A DNA stretch of 64,000 nucleotides from Flavobacterium sp. ALJ2 (GTDB lineage: Bacteria > Bacteroidota > Bacteroidia > Flavobacteriales > Flavobacteriaceae), in assembly GCF_015594725.1 (NCBI RefSeq), contig NZ_JADNRC010000007.1, positions 208,441 to 272,440 on the forward strand, read 5' to 3'. The notes beneath the pieces are model-generated. The model was not told the origin of the DNA, did not search any database, and worked only from the letters and a program-made list of their open reading frames with translations. Of the stretch, positions 10,313 through 18,981 are shown piece by piece (the stretch's first letter is position 1; each line of letters begins with the position of its first letter). Both the position numbers and the translations under genes were made by a program.

Positions 10313-10930
10313 ATGAAAAGATTTTTATTGTTGTTGATTCTTGTGTTTTCGGTATCAGCATTTGCTCAAAATGAATCTCAGGATTCGTCTGGTGATTATG
10401 AAAGAATTTATGTAGAAGCTGGTTTTGTTCAGCCAATTGGGAAACTTTCGGATAAGTTTGATTTATCGCCATCATTTGGTTTTTGGTTTAGAAATAAATT
10501 GAATCGGGAAGATTTTATAGATTTTGGTTTTAATTTTTTTATACCTAAAAATCCAATAGATGCTAATTTTAAATATCGGGATTCTATTGTACAGTATAAA
10601 TCGAGTCATTTTGGAATAAATATTGGAACTCGTTTTGCAAAAGTTATTCCTCTGTCTCTGCAGAAAAAAGATTTTAATTTAGAATGGAATTCAGGAATTG
10701 GTTTGGCTTTAAATTTTTATAAAGCCCCAGACGAATTAGAATTTGAAGAAGGAGAGCATACCAAAGAAGTCTTGACTACATTTTATCTGTCGCAAGGAAT
10801 TAAGCTCAATTATAAGAATATTGGATTACAATGCCATTATCAATGGTCTCCTTATGGATTATTTAATGATAAGATTGAGAAAAATTTTGGATCGCAGAGT
10901 TTGATGTTCGGAATTGTTTATCGACAATAG
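10313..10930 (+). CDS. Predicted outer-membrane beta-barrel protein
   Basis: A 205-residue protein with signal peptide (MKRFLLLLILVFSVSAFAQ). The mature part has alternating polar/hydrophobic stretches rich in aromatic residues (YERIYVEAGFVQPIG, FGFWFRNKL, FGINIGTRF) and ends in FGIVYRQ, in the style of small outer-membrane barrels. It starts 3 bp after the repeat protein and is probably made with it. The right 86-bp repeat begins right after its stop codon, so this is the last gene of the inserted segment. I cannot name a family. Confidence 0.7.
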   Translation: MKRFLLLLILVFSVSAFAQNESQDSSGDYERIYVEAGFVQPIGKLSDKFDLSPSFGFWFRNKLNREDFIDFGFNFFIPKNPIDANFKYRDSIVQYKSSHFGINIGTRFAKVIPLSLQKKDFNLEWNSGIGLALNFYKAPDELEFEEGEHTKEVLTTFYLSQGIKLNYKNIGLQCHYQWSPYGLFNDKIEKNFGSQSLMFGIVYRQ

Positions 10931-10933
10931 CTA

Positions 10934-11019
10934 AATATGAAAAACCCCAATTCAAATAAATGAATTGGGGTTTTTTCTATAAATAAACCTTTAGTAAACT
11001 AAGATCTGATTACTCTTTT
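10934..11019. repeat. 86-bp direct repeat, right copy, with the pnp terminator
   Basis: The original-looking copy: it contains the last codons and stop of pnp (11010-11012) and the hairpin CCCCAATTCA / TGAATTGGGG at about 10943-10972, which terminates pnp and the converging gene ending at 10930. It is 2,517 bp from the left copy. Confidence 0.9.
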
Positions 11020-13145
11020 TTCTCCTCACGTGGAGGTCTTGGAAGAAGCGCTTTTCTTGACACTTTTTCTTTTCTAGTTTTAGGGTCAAGTCCAAGGTAT
11101 TTAACTTCGAAAACATCTCCCATATTTACTACATCAGTAACGTTTTCAGTACGTTCCCAAGCTAGCTCAGATACGTGAAGTAAAACTTCATTTCCTGGTG
11201 CAGCAGTATATTCTACTACAGCCCCAAAATCAAGCATTTTAATTACTTTAACTTCATAAGCTTCGCCCATTTGAGGTTTGAAAGTAATAGATTTAATTTT
11301 AGCTAAAACAGCTTCAATTCCTGCAGGATCTGTACCTAAGATTTCGATAACACCTTGCTCATCAACTTCGTTGATTACAATAGTTGTTCCAGTAGCTTTT
11401 TGTAATTCTTGAATTACTTTTCCTCCAGGTCCAATTAATGCTCCAATAAAGTTTCCAGGAATAGTTCTGGTGATGATTTTTGGAGAATGTGCTTTAACGT
11501 CTGCTCTTGGAGCAGCAATAGTCTCAGTTAATTTTCCTAAAATGTGTAAACGTCCTTCGCGTGCTTGCCCTAAAGCTTGCTCCATGATGTCGTAACGTAA
11601 ACCATCAATTTTGATATCCATTTGACAAGCTGTAATACCGTCAGCAGTTCCAGTTACTTTAAAGTCCATATCTCCTAAGTGATCTTCATCACCTAAAATA
11701 TCAGACAATACAGCAAATTTATCACCATCAGTAATTAATCCCATAGCAATTCCAGAAACTGGTTTTACCATTTGAACTCCAGCATCCATCAAAGCCATTG
11801 TACCAGCACAAACTGTAGCCATTGATGAAGAACCATTAGATTCTAAAACCTCAGATACAATACGAATAGTGTAAGGACAATCAGCAGGAATCATGTTTTT
11901 TAAAGCTCTTTGAGCCAAGTTACCATGACCAACTTCTCTTCTTGAAGTTCCTCTTAGTGGTTTTGCTTCACCAGTTGAGAAAGGAGGGAAGTTATAGTGT
12001 AAGTAGAATTTTTCTTCACCTTGTTCAGATGGAGAATCAATTTGGTTAGCTTCTCTAGAAGTTCCTAAAGTTACTGTAGCCAATGCTTGAGTTTCTCCAC
12101 GTGTAAATAAAGAAGAACCGTGAACTCTTGGTAAATAATCAATTTCACACCAGATTGGTCTGATGTCTGTTGTTTTTCTACCATCTAAACGAACTCCAAG
12201 TTCTAATACTACATTACGAACAGCTTCTTTATTTGTTTTGTAGAAATATTTAGAAACTAAATCTCCATCAGCAGCTAATTCTTCTTCAGTAAATAAAGCT
12301 TTTATTTCTTCTTTTACTTCAGCAAATGCAGCAGTTCTTTCGTGTTTAGCCGAACCAACTTTTGCAATAGCATATATTTTATCGTAAGCTGCAGCTTTTA
12401 CTTTTTTGTAAATTTCTTCGTTTTCTTTCTCACCTTCGTAAGTACGAATCTCTTTTTTACCAAAAGCAGCTTGTAAGCGTAATTGTGCCTGAATTTGAAC
12501 TTTAATGGCTTCGTGAGCAAATTTAATTGCTTCAACCATTTCTGCTTCTGAAATTTCTTTCATCTCTCCTTCAACCATCGCAACAGAATCTAAAGAAGCT
12601 CCAATCATCATGTCGATGTCAGATTTTGCTAAGTCTTCTCTACTTGGGTTGATTACAAATTTTCCGTCGATACGGGCTACACGTACTTCAGAAATTAAGT
12701 TATAAAAAGGAATATCTGAAACTGCTAATGCAGCAGATGCAGCTAAACCAGCTAATGCATCAGGCATAACTTCTTCGTCATGAGACATTAATTGAATCAT
12801 AACTTGCGTTTCAGCATGGTAATCATCTGGGAAAAGTGGACGTAAAACACGGTCTACTAATCTCATTGTTAATACTTCGCTATCGCTAGGACGAGCTTCT
12901 CTCTTGAAGAAACCTCCTGGGAAACGACCAGCAGCAGCAAATTTTTCGCGATAATCTACCGTTAATGGTAAAAAATCAACATTTGGGTTAGCGGTACGAG
13001 CTGAAACTGCTGTTGCAAGTATCATCGTGTCGCCCATTCTTACTACTACAGAACCATCAGCTTGTTTAGCTAAACGTCCTGTCTCGATTGTGATGCTTCT
13101 GCCATCACCTAAATCGATTTTCTCTACAAATAATTGTGGAATCAT
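11010..13145 (-). CDS. pnp: Polynucleotide phosphorylase
   Basis: A 3'-to-5' phosphorolytic exoribonuclease that works as a trimer in RNA decay. The 711-residue length is normal. Order: first RNase PH domain (about 1-140, with [16 protein letters not shown]), helical linker, second RNase PH domain (about 310-540, with [31 protein letters not shown] and the catalytic region [13 protein letters not shown]), KH domain ([19 protein letters not shown], about 565-583) and S1 domain ([20 protein letters not shown]). It ends in a charged [10 protein letters not shown] tail. It follows rpsO, the classic order, with a hairpin between them. Its 3' end is duplicated at 8417-8502. Confidence 0.97.
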   Translation of the reverse strand: MIPQLFVEKIDLGDGRSITIETGRLAKQADGSVVVRMGDTMILATAVSARTANPNVDFLPLTVDYREKFAAAGRFPGGFFKREARPSDSEVLTMRLVDRVLRPLFPDDYHAETQVMIQLMSHDEEVMPDALAGLAASAALAVSDIPFYNLISEVRVARIDGKFVINPSREDLAKSDIDMMIGASLDSVAMVEGEMKEISEAEMVEAIKFAHEAIKVQIQAQLRLQAAFGKKEIRTYEGEKENEEIYKKVKAAAYDKIYAIAKVGSAKHERTAAFAEVKEEIKALFTEEELAADGDLVSKYFYKTNKEAVRNVVLELGVRLDGRKTTDIRPIWCEIDYLPRVHGSSLFTRGETQALATVTLGTSREANQIDSPSEQGEEKFYLHYNFPPFSTGEAKPLRGTSRREVGHGNLAQRALKNMIPADCPYTIRIVSEVLESNGSSSMATVCAGTMALMDAGVQMVKPVSGIAMGLITDGDKFAVLSDILGDEDHLGDMDFKVTGTADGITACQMDIKIDGLRYDIMEQALGQAREGRLHILGKLTETIAAPRADVKAHSPKIITRTIPGNFIGALIGPGGKVIQELQKATGTTIVINEVDEQGVIEILGTDPAGIEAVLAKIKSITFKPQMGEAYEVKVIKMLDFGAVVEYTAAPGNEVLLHVSELAWERTENVTDVVNMGDVFEVKYLGLDPKTRKEKVSRKALLPRPPREEKKE

Positions 13146-13261
13146 AAATTTTTCCTTATTGGTTATACAATGGGTTGTAGTTGTGTTGTAGTTGTTGTGC
13201 GTAGTTAATGCCTAAAACCCAATGAAAAACCAAACTTTTTTTTCTTTGTTTGTGTAAAAAC

Positions 13262-13289
13262 AAAAAGAGGCACTCTCGCACCTCTTTTT
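13262..13289 (-). terminator. Hairpin between rpsO and pnp
   Basis: AAAAAGAGG and CCTCTTTTTT form a 9-bp stem around CACTCTCGCA, with a T-run on the minus strand. It could end rpsO transcripts or act as a processing site before pnp, as in enterobacterial rpsO-pnp. Confidence 0.75.
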
Positions 13290-13297
13290 TATATTGA

Positions 13298-13564
13298 TTA
13301 TTTTCTGATATTCAATACTTTGATAATCTCACGATATCTGTTGATTTCTTTTTTCTTCAAGTAATCTAACAATGATCTTCTTTTTCCTACTAGTAGTACT
13401 AATGAACGTTCTGTGTTGTAATCGTGACGATTTTTCTTCAAGTGTTCAGTTAAGTGTGAAATTCTGTAAGTGAACAATGCGATTTGAGCTTCTGCTTTTC
13501 CAGTGTTTTTTGCTTCACCGTGTTTTGCGAAAATCTCTTCTTTAATTTCTTTAGTTAAATACAT
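13298..13564 (-). CDS. rpsO: 30S ribosomal protein S15
   Basis: An 88-residue primary 16S rRNA-binding protein of the small subunit platform. It has the full S15 pattern: KEEIFAKHGEAKNTGKAEAQIALFTYRISHLTEHLKKNRHDYNTERSLVLLVGKRRSLLDYLKKKEINRYREII in outline, including the conserved HLKKNRHDY and RRSLLDYL motifs. Upstream of pnp in the usual arrangement. A TAATTTTG -7 box lies about 56 bp before the ATG, leaving a leader long enough for feedback control. Confidence 0.97.
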   Translation of the reverse strand: MYLTKEIKEEIFAKHGEAKNTGKAEAQIALFTYRISHLTEHLKKNRHDYNTERSLVLLVGKRRSLLDYLKKKEINRYREIIKVLNIRK

Positions 13565-13619
13565 TCCAATATTATTTAATGATTTTTATGTATGTCATAC
13601 ATCTATTGTAAGACGAGTG

Positions 13620-13627
13620 CAAAATTA
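13620..13627 (-). promoter_or_regulatory. -7 box of the rpsO promoter
   Basis: Reads TAATTTTGC on the minus strand, an exact TAnnTTTG match, about 56 bp from the rpsO start. No clear -33 TTTG is visible at the right distance. Confidence 0.5.
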
Positions 13628-13662
13628 GTACTTTTTTTTTGAAAAATAAATTTTATTGCACC

Positions 13663-14619
13663 TTATTTTACAATTGTTATGGGTAATGAATAACGAACCC
13701 TTGTCGGAATGCCTCTTTCTAATCCCGGTTTCCATTTTTTAGCCCCTTTAATTACGCTAATTGCGCTCTCGTCTAATCCGTAACCAATCCCTTTTACTAT
13801 TTTTGGTTCAATTAGATTACCTTCCCTATCCACAACAAAAGTCATGTATATTTTTCCAAAAACTTTATTTCTAGCCTCTATCGGAATAAACATTTCTCGT
13901 GCTATATATCTATAAAATGTCTCTATTCCGTTTTTAGGACTTGGTTTTTCATGTACAACTTTGTAAGGGTGTTCAATGTTTAAAGAATCGATGCTTATTC
14001 CAGAAACGAATTCGCCATTTTCATAATTCTCGGTAAAAGTATAATTAGCTTTTATGTTTTTTCCTTTCCAGATACCGTCAGGTAAGCCATTTTTTATTTT
14101 TCCGCTTTCTTCGTTGTCATCATTTGTTATTTCATAATCACCATTTCCAGATGTTACTTTTTGTTCATTTTGATTATTCCAGTAATTGTTTACTTTAAAA
14201 TGGATTTTCCCTTTTTTGTTCTTAAAATATTCAAGTTCAGATTTTAAATTTCCATTTTCGTACCAATTATATTCTTTTCCGTCTTCTCTCCCTTTTACAT
14301 AATGTACTGCTGACTTTTTTTTCCCGTTTTCATAATAATGAACAAATTGTCCCTCTTTACTGAGATAGTCTTTTTCTGTAGATGTTCCTATCATTTTTAA
14401 TGCTTTGGACTTATAGTAATCCTTAAAAACATAAGATGTTCTGTTTTGATAATATCCCTCGACAATCCTAATATATTTGTAATTTTCTGCTGTGGTTTCT
14501 GTATATGTAGAATCCATGTAAATCATTTTGTTAAGGTCTATGGAACCTTGTGAGAACGATCTTGTAGCTATTAATAAAAAAAATACAATCGTGAGATAAT
14601 GAGGAAGATTAAATTTCAT
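13663..14619 (-). CDS. MORN-repeat protein with C-terminal TonB domain
   Basis: Periplasmic protein of 318 residues from the chosen ATG at 14619, which gives a clean signal peptide (MKFNLPHYLTIVFFLLIATRSFSQ). An upstream in-frame ATG at 14667 would overlap the preceding gene and add a poor leader. The middle holds MORN-like 'toxin-antitoxin YwqK' repeats (YYENGKKKSAVHYVKGREDG, WYENGNLKSELEYF). The C-terminal 100 residues are a TonB_C domain (IYMTFVVDREGNLIEPKIVKGIG, ESAISVIKGAKKWKPG). It lacks the Pro-rich spanning segment of a classic TonB, so direct energy transduction is doubtful. Close to the 3' end of the GAF-domain gene, hence probably co-transcribed. Confidence 0.8.
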   Translation of the reverse strand: MKFNLPHYLTIVFFLLIATRSFSQGSIDLNKMIYMDSTYTETTAENYKYIRIVEGYYQNRTSYVFKDYYKSKALKMIGTSTEKDYLSKEGQFVHYYENGKKKSAVHYVKGREDGKEYNWYENGNLKSELEYFKNKKGKIHFKVNNYWNNQNEQKVTSGNGDYEITNDDNEESGKIKNGLPDGIWKGKNIKANYTFTENYENGEFVSGISIDSLNIEHPYKVVHEKPSPKNGIETFYRYIAREMFIPIEARNKVFGKIYMTFVVDREGNLIEPKIVKGIGYGLDESAISVIKGAKKWKPGLERGIPTRVRYSLPITIVK

Positions 14620-14650
14620 GTATAGATATTTTTTAAAACAGAACAAATAG

Positions 14651-15106
14651 TTAATACAGTTTAGCAACTTCTTGATTTACAAATTCCAAAAACTTTTCAT
14701 CAGCTTCTGTAAAAGGGTCAATAACGTGACTATCAATATCAATTTGACCAATATTTACTCCGTTTACAAATAAAGGAACAACAATTTCAGATTTTACAGT
14801 AAAGCTGCAAGCGATATAATTATCCTGAGCAGCAACATCTGGCACAACAAAATTTTCGTTAGAGACAGCAACCTGCCCACAAATTCCTTTTCCAAATGGA
14901 ATCACAGTATGATCAGTTTCTGCTCCTACATATGGGCCTAAATGCAAGGTTTTGTTTTCGTGATTGGCAAAATAAAACCCAACCCAGTTGTAATAATCAA
15001 TATTCTCACTTAATAATTGACAAATATTTAATAGTTTTTCGTCTCTTGAGTGATCTGTGCCTGCTATAATCGCAGTTATTTTTGGTTGTAATTCTTGAAA
15101 TGTCAT
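14651..15106 (-). CDS. msrC: Free methionine-(R)-sulfoxide reductase, GAF-domain
   Basis: A 151-residue cytoplasmic GAF-domain enzyme that reduces free L-methionine-(R)-sulfoxide. Signatures are WVGFYF, LGPYVG, IPFGKGICGQVA (Cys76) and NYIACS (Cys100), then SEIVVPLF and GQIDIDS. The spacing of Cys76 and Cys100 equals that of E. coli Cys94 and Cys118, so the catalytic and one resolving Cys are present. The third Cys of the E. coli enzyme (Cys84) is replaced by His66. An exact -7 box precedes it on the minus strand, divergent from xrtF. A generic GAF signalling role is unlikely given the motif set. Confidence 0.9.
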   Translation of the reverse strand: MTFQELQPKITAIIAGTDHSRDEKLLNICQLLSENIDYYNWVGFYFANHENKTLHLGPYVGAETDHTVIPFGKGICGQVAVSNENFVVPDVAAQDNYIACSFTVKSEIVVPLFVNGVNIGQIDIDSHVIDPFTEADEKFLEFVNQEVAKLY

Positions 15107-15124
15107 CTTAATTTAGTTTTTATA

Positions 15125-15164
15125 CAAAAGTATTTAAAGCCAAATCAAAAAATACATAAATTTG
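15125..15164. promoter_or_regulatory. Divergent -7 boxes for msrC and xrtF
   Basis: The minus strand reads TACTTTTG at 15132-15125 (toward msrC, about 20 bp before its ATG). The plus strand reads TAAATTTG at 15157-15164 (toward xrtF, about 14 bp before its TTG). Both match TAnnTTTG exactly. Confidence 0.5.
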
Positions 15165-15177
15165 TTAAAAATTTCTC

Positions 15178-15717
15178 TTGAAAAAATATTTAATTCAGTA
15201 TAAACCTTTTCTTCTTTTTATAGGAGTGTTTTTTACAGTTTATATTCTGTTGACATTAGTTTATCAATTTTATTTGAGCCGTTTTGGAACTGCTGGTGAG
15301 TTAGATGGAATAACAAAATTAGTAGGGAATTACACTGAACGATTATTACAATTGTTTAATAATAATGTTAAGTTTGAGAAAATTCACGCAGAACCGTATG
15401 TAAGGATATCATATAACGAGAAGACTGTGGCTTCAATTGTAGAAGGCTGTAATGCAGTTAGTGTAATTATATTATTCATATCTTTTATAATTGCCTTTTC
15501 AGGGAAATTAAAACCAACTTTGCTTTATATTTTAGGAGGAAGTCTTTTTATTTATATTCTTAATATTAGCAGAATTGCATCATTATGTGTTCTGTTGTAC
15601 TATTTTCCAGAGAAATCTCATTTTTTACATGGCGTACTTTTTCCATTGGTGATTTATGGTTTGGTTTTTATTTTGTGGATTGTTTGGATAAGTAAATTTT
15701 CCAGATATGCTAAATGA
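15178..15717 (+). CDS. xrtF: Exosortase family protein XrtF
   Basis: A 179-residue inner-membrane transpeptidase-like protein of the exosortase/archaeosortase superfamily. The catalytic triad is in place: Cys91 in VEGCNAVSV, Arg132 in NISRIASL and His151 in FLHGVLFP, each at the edge of a membrane helix. There are about five hydrophobic segments. The start is TTG, since no ATG lies nearby and MKKYLIQYKPFLLF gives the expected N-terminus; the leader would then be short. The next gene overlaps it by 11 bp and is its usual companion. The substrate signal of XrtF is not established, and no PEP-CTERM-like tail is evident in this window. Confidence 0.88.
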   Translation: MKKYLIQYKPFLLFIGVFFTVYILLTLVYQFYLSRFGTAGELDGITKLVGNYTERLLQLFNNNVKFEKIHAEPYVRISYNEKTVASIVEGCNAVSVIILFISFIIAFSGKLKPTLLYILGGSLFIYILNISRIASLCVLLYYFPEKSHFLHGVLFPLVIYGLVFILWIVWISKFSRYAK

Positions 15718-16150
15718 TATTCTTAAAAATAAATCGAAGGTTTCTCTTTTGATTCTCTTTGTGATTCTTTTGGTCAGCATAAGAGCTTTTGAGAGCCAGT
15801 TATTTTATGATCCTTTTCTAGTTTATTTTGAAAGAGATTATAAAATGCTTCCGCTGCCTGAATTCGATTCGGTTCGGTTGTTTTTTGGATTGCTTTTTCG
15901 ATACGTATTAAATACAATTGTATCATTGGGAATAATTTATGTGCTTTTTAAAGAAATTGGATTACTGAAATTTGTTTCAGTTTTATATGCCATATTTTTT
16001 CTTGCTCTAATTATTGCTTTTTATTGTATCATTTATTTTTATGCCAATCAAAATAATTTGATACTTTTTTATATACGTCGTTTTTTAATTCAACCTGTTC
16101 TTGTACTGTTGTTTATTCCTGGGTTTTATTATCAGAAAATAAATAAATAG
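15707..16150 (+). CDS. Exosortase F system-associated membrane protein
   Basis: A 147-residue protein with four predicted membrane segments (about 12-28, 59-80, 84-108, 125-140) and a periplasmic stretch with YDPFLVYFERDYKMLPLPEFD. This pattern and its position overlapping xrtF identify the XrtF-associated protein of Flavobacteria. It probably assists XrtF in the inner membrane; no enzymatic residues are visible. Overlap with xrtF suggests translational coupling. Confidence 0.82.
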   Translation: MLNDILKNKSKVSLLILFVILLVSIRAFESQLFYDPFLVYFERDYKMLPLPEFDSVRLFFGLLFRYVLNTIVSLGIIYVLFKEIGLLKFVSVLYAIFFLALIIAFYCIIYFYANQNNLILFYIRRFLIQPVLVLLFIPGFYYQKINK

Positions 16151-16211
16151 TTCTTTTTTCGTATCTTTATTAGTTGGGTTGCATTTGTGTAATTATCAAA
16201 TCAAGAAGTAT

Positions 16212-17051
16212 ATGAAAGTTGTAAAAAAATCAGGAGATTTTGTTGTTTTTGATAAGAAGAAATTAGAGAGGTCTCTGTTGAATTCGGGGGCAAATCAATC
16301 AATTGTTCAAGAAGTTTTACAAATAATTGAAAAAGAAATTTACGAAGGAATTTCTACTAAGAAAATCTATAAGATGGCTTTTAATCTTTTAAGAAAAAAA
16401 TCAAATTCTCATGCTGCACGTTACAACTTAAAAGAAGCCATTCAGTTATTAGGTCCTGCTGGTTTTTACTTCGAAAAATATATTGCCAGACTTTTCTCGA
16501 TAGAAAATTATGAAACAAGAACTAATTTAACATTACAGGGCAAGTGCGTTTCGCACGAAATAGATGTCTTGATAAAGAAAAATAGTGTTATAGCCATGAT
16601 TGAATGCAAATTTCATATGGGAAAAGAAGCCTCTACAGATGTAAAAGTACCGATGTATATTTTGTCTCGATTTAATGATCTTAAAGAAAGAAAGCATACA
16701 GTTTTTACCGACAAAGATACTATTTCAGCATGTTGGATTGTTACAAACAATCGATTTACATTAGATGCAATGACTTTTGGAACATGTTCAGGATTGAATT
16801 TATTGAGCTGGGATTATCCTGCAAATAATAATTTGAGAACTAAGAATGAGAATAATAATCTATACCCTATAACTTGTTTAACTACACTTACGCTCGCTGA
16901 AAAAGATAAATTATTGGCTTTGGATGTGATTTTGGTAAAAGAGTTATTAAACAATCATAATTGTTTAGCAGAAATTGGATTGAGTTCTCAAAGAATAAAG
17001 GGTGTTATAAAAGAAGCATCAGAGTTGTGTAAGTATTCCTTGAAAGTATAG
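16212..17051 (+). CDS. ATP-cone protein with restriction-endonuclease-like domain
   Basis: From ATG 16212 the protein has 279 residues; the open frame extends 11 codons further to a TTG, but the ATG gives the correct ATP-cone start (MKVVKKSGDFVVFDKKKLERSL). Residues 1-80 match an ATP-cone, the nucleotide-sensing domain of ribonucleotide reductases and NrdR. Residues 85-200 look like an Mrr/PD-(D/E)xK nuclease core: HEIDVLI with Asp118, then IECKFH with Glu131 and Lys133, and a later WIVTNNRFT strand. This suggests a nucleotide-regulated DNA or RNA nuclease. It lies between exosortase genes and a beta-CASP RNase-like gene, 29 bp before the latter. No methylase is nearby, so it is not an ordinary restriction system. 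Confidence 0.78.
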   Translation: MKVVKKSGDFVVFDKKKLERSLLNSGANQSIVQEVLQIIEKEIYEGISTKKIYKMAFNLLRKKSNSHAARYNLKEAIQLLGPAGFYFEKYIARLFSIENYETRTNLTLQGKCVSHEIDVLIKKNSVIAMIECKFHMGKEASTDVKVPMYILSRFNDLKERKHTVFTDKDTISACWIVTNNRFTLDAMTFGTCSGLNLLSWDYPANNNLRTKNENNNLYPITCLTTLTLAEKDKLLALDVILVKELLNNHNCLAEIGLSSQRIKGVIKEASELCKYSLKV

Positions 17052-17080
17052 TTTTTTTATGTAATTTAAATTCAAATCAA

Positions 17081-18436
17081 ATGAAAGTCAAATTTATTGG
17101 AGGTGCTGGAACTGTTACAGGTTCAAAAACATTGATTGAGAGTAATGGTGTTCGGATTTTAATTGATTGTGGACAGTTTCAAGGGATAAAACCTTTGCGG
17201 GAACTTAATTGGGAACCTTTGTCGGTTTTGCCTTCAACAATAGATTTTGTGTTGCTTACTCACGGGCATTTAGATCACTGTGGTTGGTTGCCAAGATTGG
17301 TATATCAGGGATTTAAAGGAAAGATATATTGTTCAGGTCCTACAAAAGAAATAGCTAAACTTATTCTTTTAGACAGTGCCAAGATTCAAGAAGAAGAAGC
17401 AAATAAGGCCAACGAAGAGCGATATTCTAGTCATGAAATTGCCGAACCTCTTTATACGGTAGAGCAGGCTAAGAAAGTTTTTCCGCTTTTTAGAGTGGTA
17501 AAAATTAATGAGCCTTTTCTTTTAGAAGCAGATATTTCGGCAGTTTTTTCTACTGCAGGACATATAATGGGAGCATGTAGTATTGCATTAACAGTTGAGA
17601 AGAAAACTTTAGTATTTTCGGGAGATATTGGCCGAGATGATGATGTATTGCTATTTCCTCCAGAAAAACCTAAAATAGGAGATTATATATTTTTAGAAAG
17701 CACATATGGAAACCGATTGCATCCAGATACAGATGCAAAAGAAGAGCTTGAAAAATACATCAATGCTACATTTCAAAAAAAAGGGACAGTGATTATACCT
17801 AGTTTTGCTGTAGAGCGAGCGCAAAGTATAATGTTTTTGTTGTGGCAGCTAAAGAAAGAAAGTAGGATTCCAAATATTCCATATATCATAGATACACCCA
17901 TGGGGATTAGTGCTTTGGAAATATTTGTTAATAATAAAGAGTGGCATAAGCTTTCGCTGGAAGAATGTACAGGTATGACTGAAATGTTTTCTCTGGTTTC
18001 GGATTATCAGGAAACAATGGATGTTATTTATAACAAAAGTCCAAAAGTTATTATTGCTGCAAGTGGTATGGCCACAGGAGGAAGGGTTTTGAATTATTTT
18101 GAGCATTATATAGGGATGCGAGAAACAACGGTAATTATTGTAGGTTATCAAGCAGAAGGTACTCGAGGAAGGAAGTTGTTAGAAGGTGCGGATGAAATTA
18201 AAATCCGGGGAAAATATTTTCCAGTTAAAGCAAAAGTTTTAGAAATAGGAGGACTTTCAGCTCATGGAGATCAGGATGATTTGCTTGCGTGGCTTTCGGT
18301 ATTGGAAAATAAGCCTAAAAAAATATTCTTGGTTCATGGAGAAAATATTCCAGCAGATGCGCTCCGTATAAAGATTAAAGAAAAATATGGTTTTAATTGC
18401 ACTATTCCTTTAATGGGACAGGAGTTTGAATTGTGA
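17081..18436 (+). CDS. Metallo-beta-lactamase/beta-CASP hydrolase with RNA-specificity domain
   Basis: A 451-residue zinc-dependent hydrolase of the RNase J/CPSF-73-like group. The MBL core has GAGTVTGSKTLIE, the metal motif THGHLDHCGW (His61, His63, Asp65, His66), HIMGACS and SGDIGR. The beta-CASP part (about 245-390) has ESTYGNR, PSFAVERAQSIMFLL, and ASGMATGGRVLNYFEHYI. The C-terminus carries the RMMBL segment KAKVLEIGGLSAHGDQDDLLAWL. Likely an RNA-processing nuclease; which RNA is unknown. It follows the ATP-cone/nuclease-like gene by 29 bp, so the two may be co-expressed. Confidence 0.9.
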   Translation: MKVKFIGGAGTVTGSKTLIESNGVRILIDCGQFQGIKPLRELNWEPLSVLPSTIDFVLLTHGHLDHCGWLPRLVYQGFKGKIYCSGPTKEIAKLILLDSAKIQEEEANKANEERYSSHEIAEPLYTVEQAKKVFPLFRVVKINEPFLLEADISAVFSTAGHIMGACSIALTVEKKTLVFSGDIGRDDDVLLFPPEKPKIGDYIFLESTYGNRLHPDTDAKEELEKYINATFQKKGTVIIPSFAVERAQSIMFLLWQLKKESRIPNIPYIIDTPMGISALEIFVNNKEWHKLSLEECTGMTEMFSLVSDYQETMDVIYNKSPKVIIAASGMATGGRVLNYFEHYIGMRETTVIIVGYQAEGTRGRKLLEGADEIKIRGKYFPVKAKVLEIGGLSAHGDQDDLLAWLSVLENKPKKIFLVHGENIPADALRIKIKEKYGFNCTIPLMGQEFEL

Positions 18437-18506
18437 AAATAATTTTCAAATTTTTAACAGGAATTTCATTTTATAAATTAATTATAATGCTAATTTTGTA
18501 GGCAAT

Positions 18507-18908
18507 ATGAATATAAAAAGATGCACTAGTTTGTTTTTGGCATTTCTGCTATTGGTTTCCAATGTAGGACTAGCTTTTGATGTGCATTATTGTGGAGGTA
18601 AGTTATCTTCTATTTCATTAAACAAAACTATAGGAGCGCCCCCAGTAAAAAAATGTTGCGGGATTGTTGCCGAAAAAAAAATGTCTTGTTGTAAGGACAA
18701 AGTAGTTCATTTTGAGAAAAAATCAGATACAGCTATTATTAAAACATTCCTATTTCAACTTGATTTTCCTTTTACGCTACAAGAAATTAAAACGGTTACT
18801 TTTTTCGTTATTCCAAAATTTAAAAGTAAACAGCTAATTACTTATTATAGCGATGCTCATGCACCTCCGCTCTTTAAGCTCTATCAACAATATATATATT
18901 ACGCCTGA
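18507..18908 (+). CDS. HYC_CC_PP family protein
   Basis: A 133-residue exported protein with signal peptide (about 1-23). It shows the three elements that name this Bacteroidetes family: HYCGG (about 27-31), paired cysteines KKCCG and MSCCKD (about 49-63), and APPLF near the C-terminus. The cysteine clusters and its position before a TonB-dependent receptor and a heavy-metal-associated protein suggest binding of a metal such as copper. Metal identity is inferred from context only. First gene of the likely three-gene operon. Confidence 0.85.
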   Translation: MNIKRCTSLFLAFLLLVSNVGLAFDVHYCGGKLSSISLNKTIGAPPVKKCCGIVAEKKMSCCKDKVVHFEKKSDTAIIKTFLFQLDFPFTLQEIKTVTFFVIPKFKSKQLITYYSDAHAPPLFKLYQQYIYYA

Positions 18909-18981
18909 TTTTAATGTTTTTTTAAATCAAATCATTTTGAATGGTTTGGATCTACTTTTTTTAAACATTAAAATTATTCTC

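Noticed and set aside
8501..11019. An IS element or transposon between the 86-bp repeats
   Set aside because: There is no transposase or terminal inverted repeat, and 86 bp is far too long for a target-site duplication. A site-specific or recombination event fits better.
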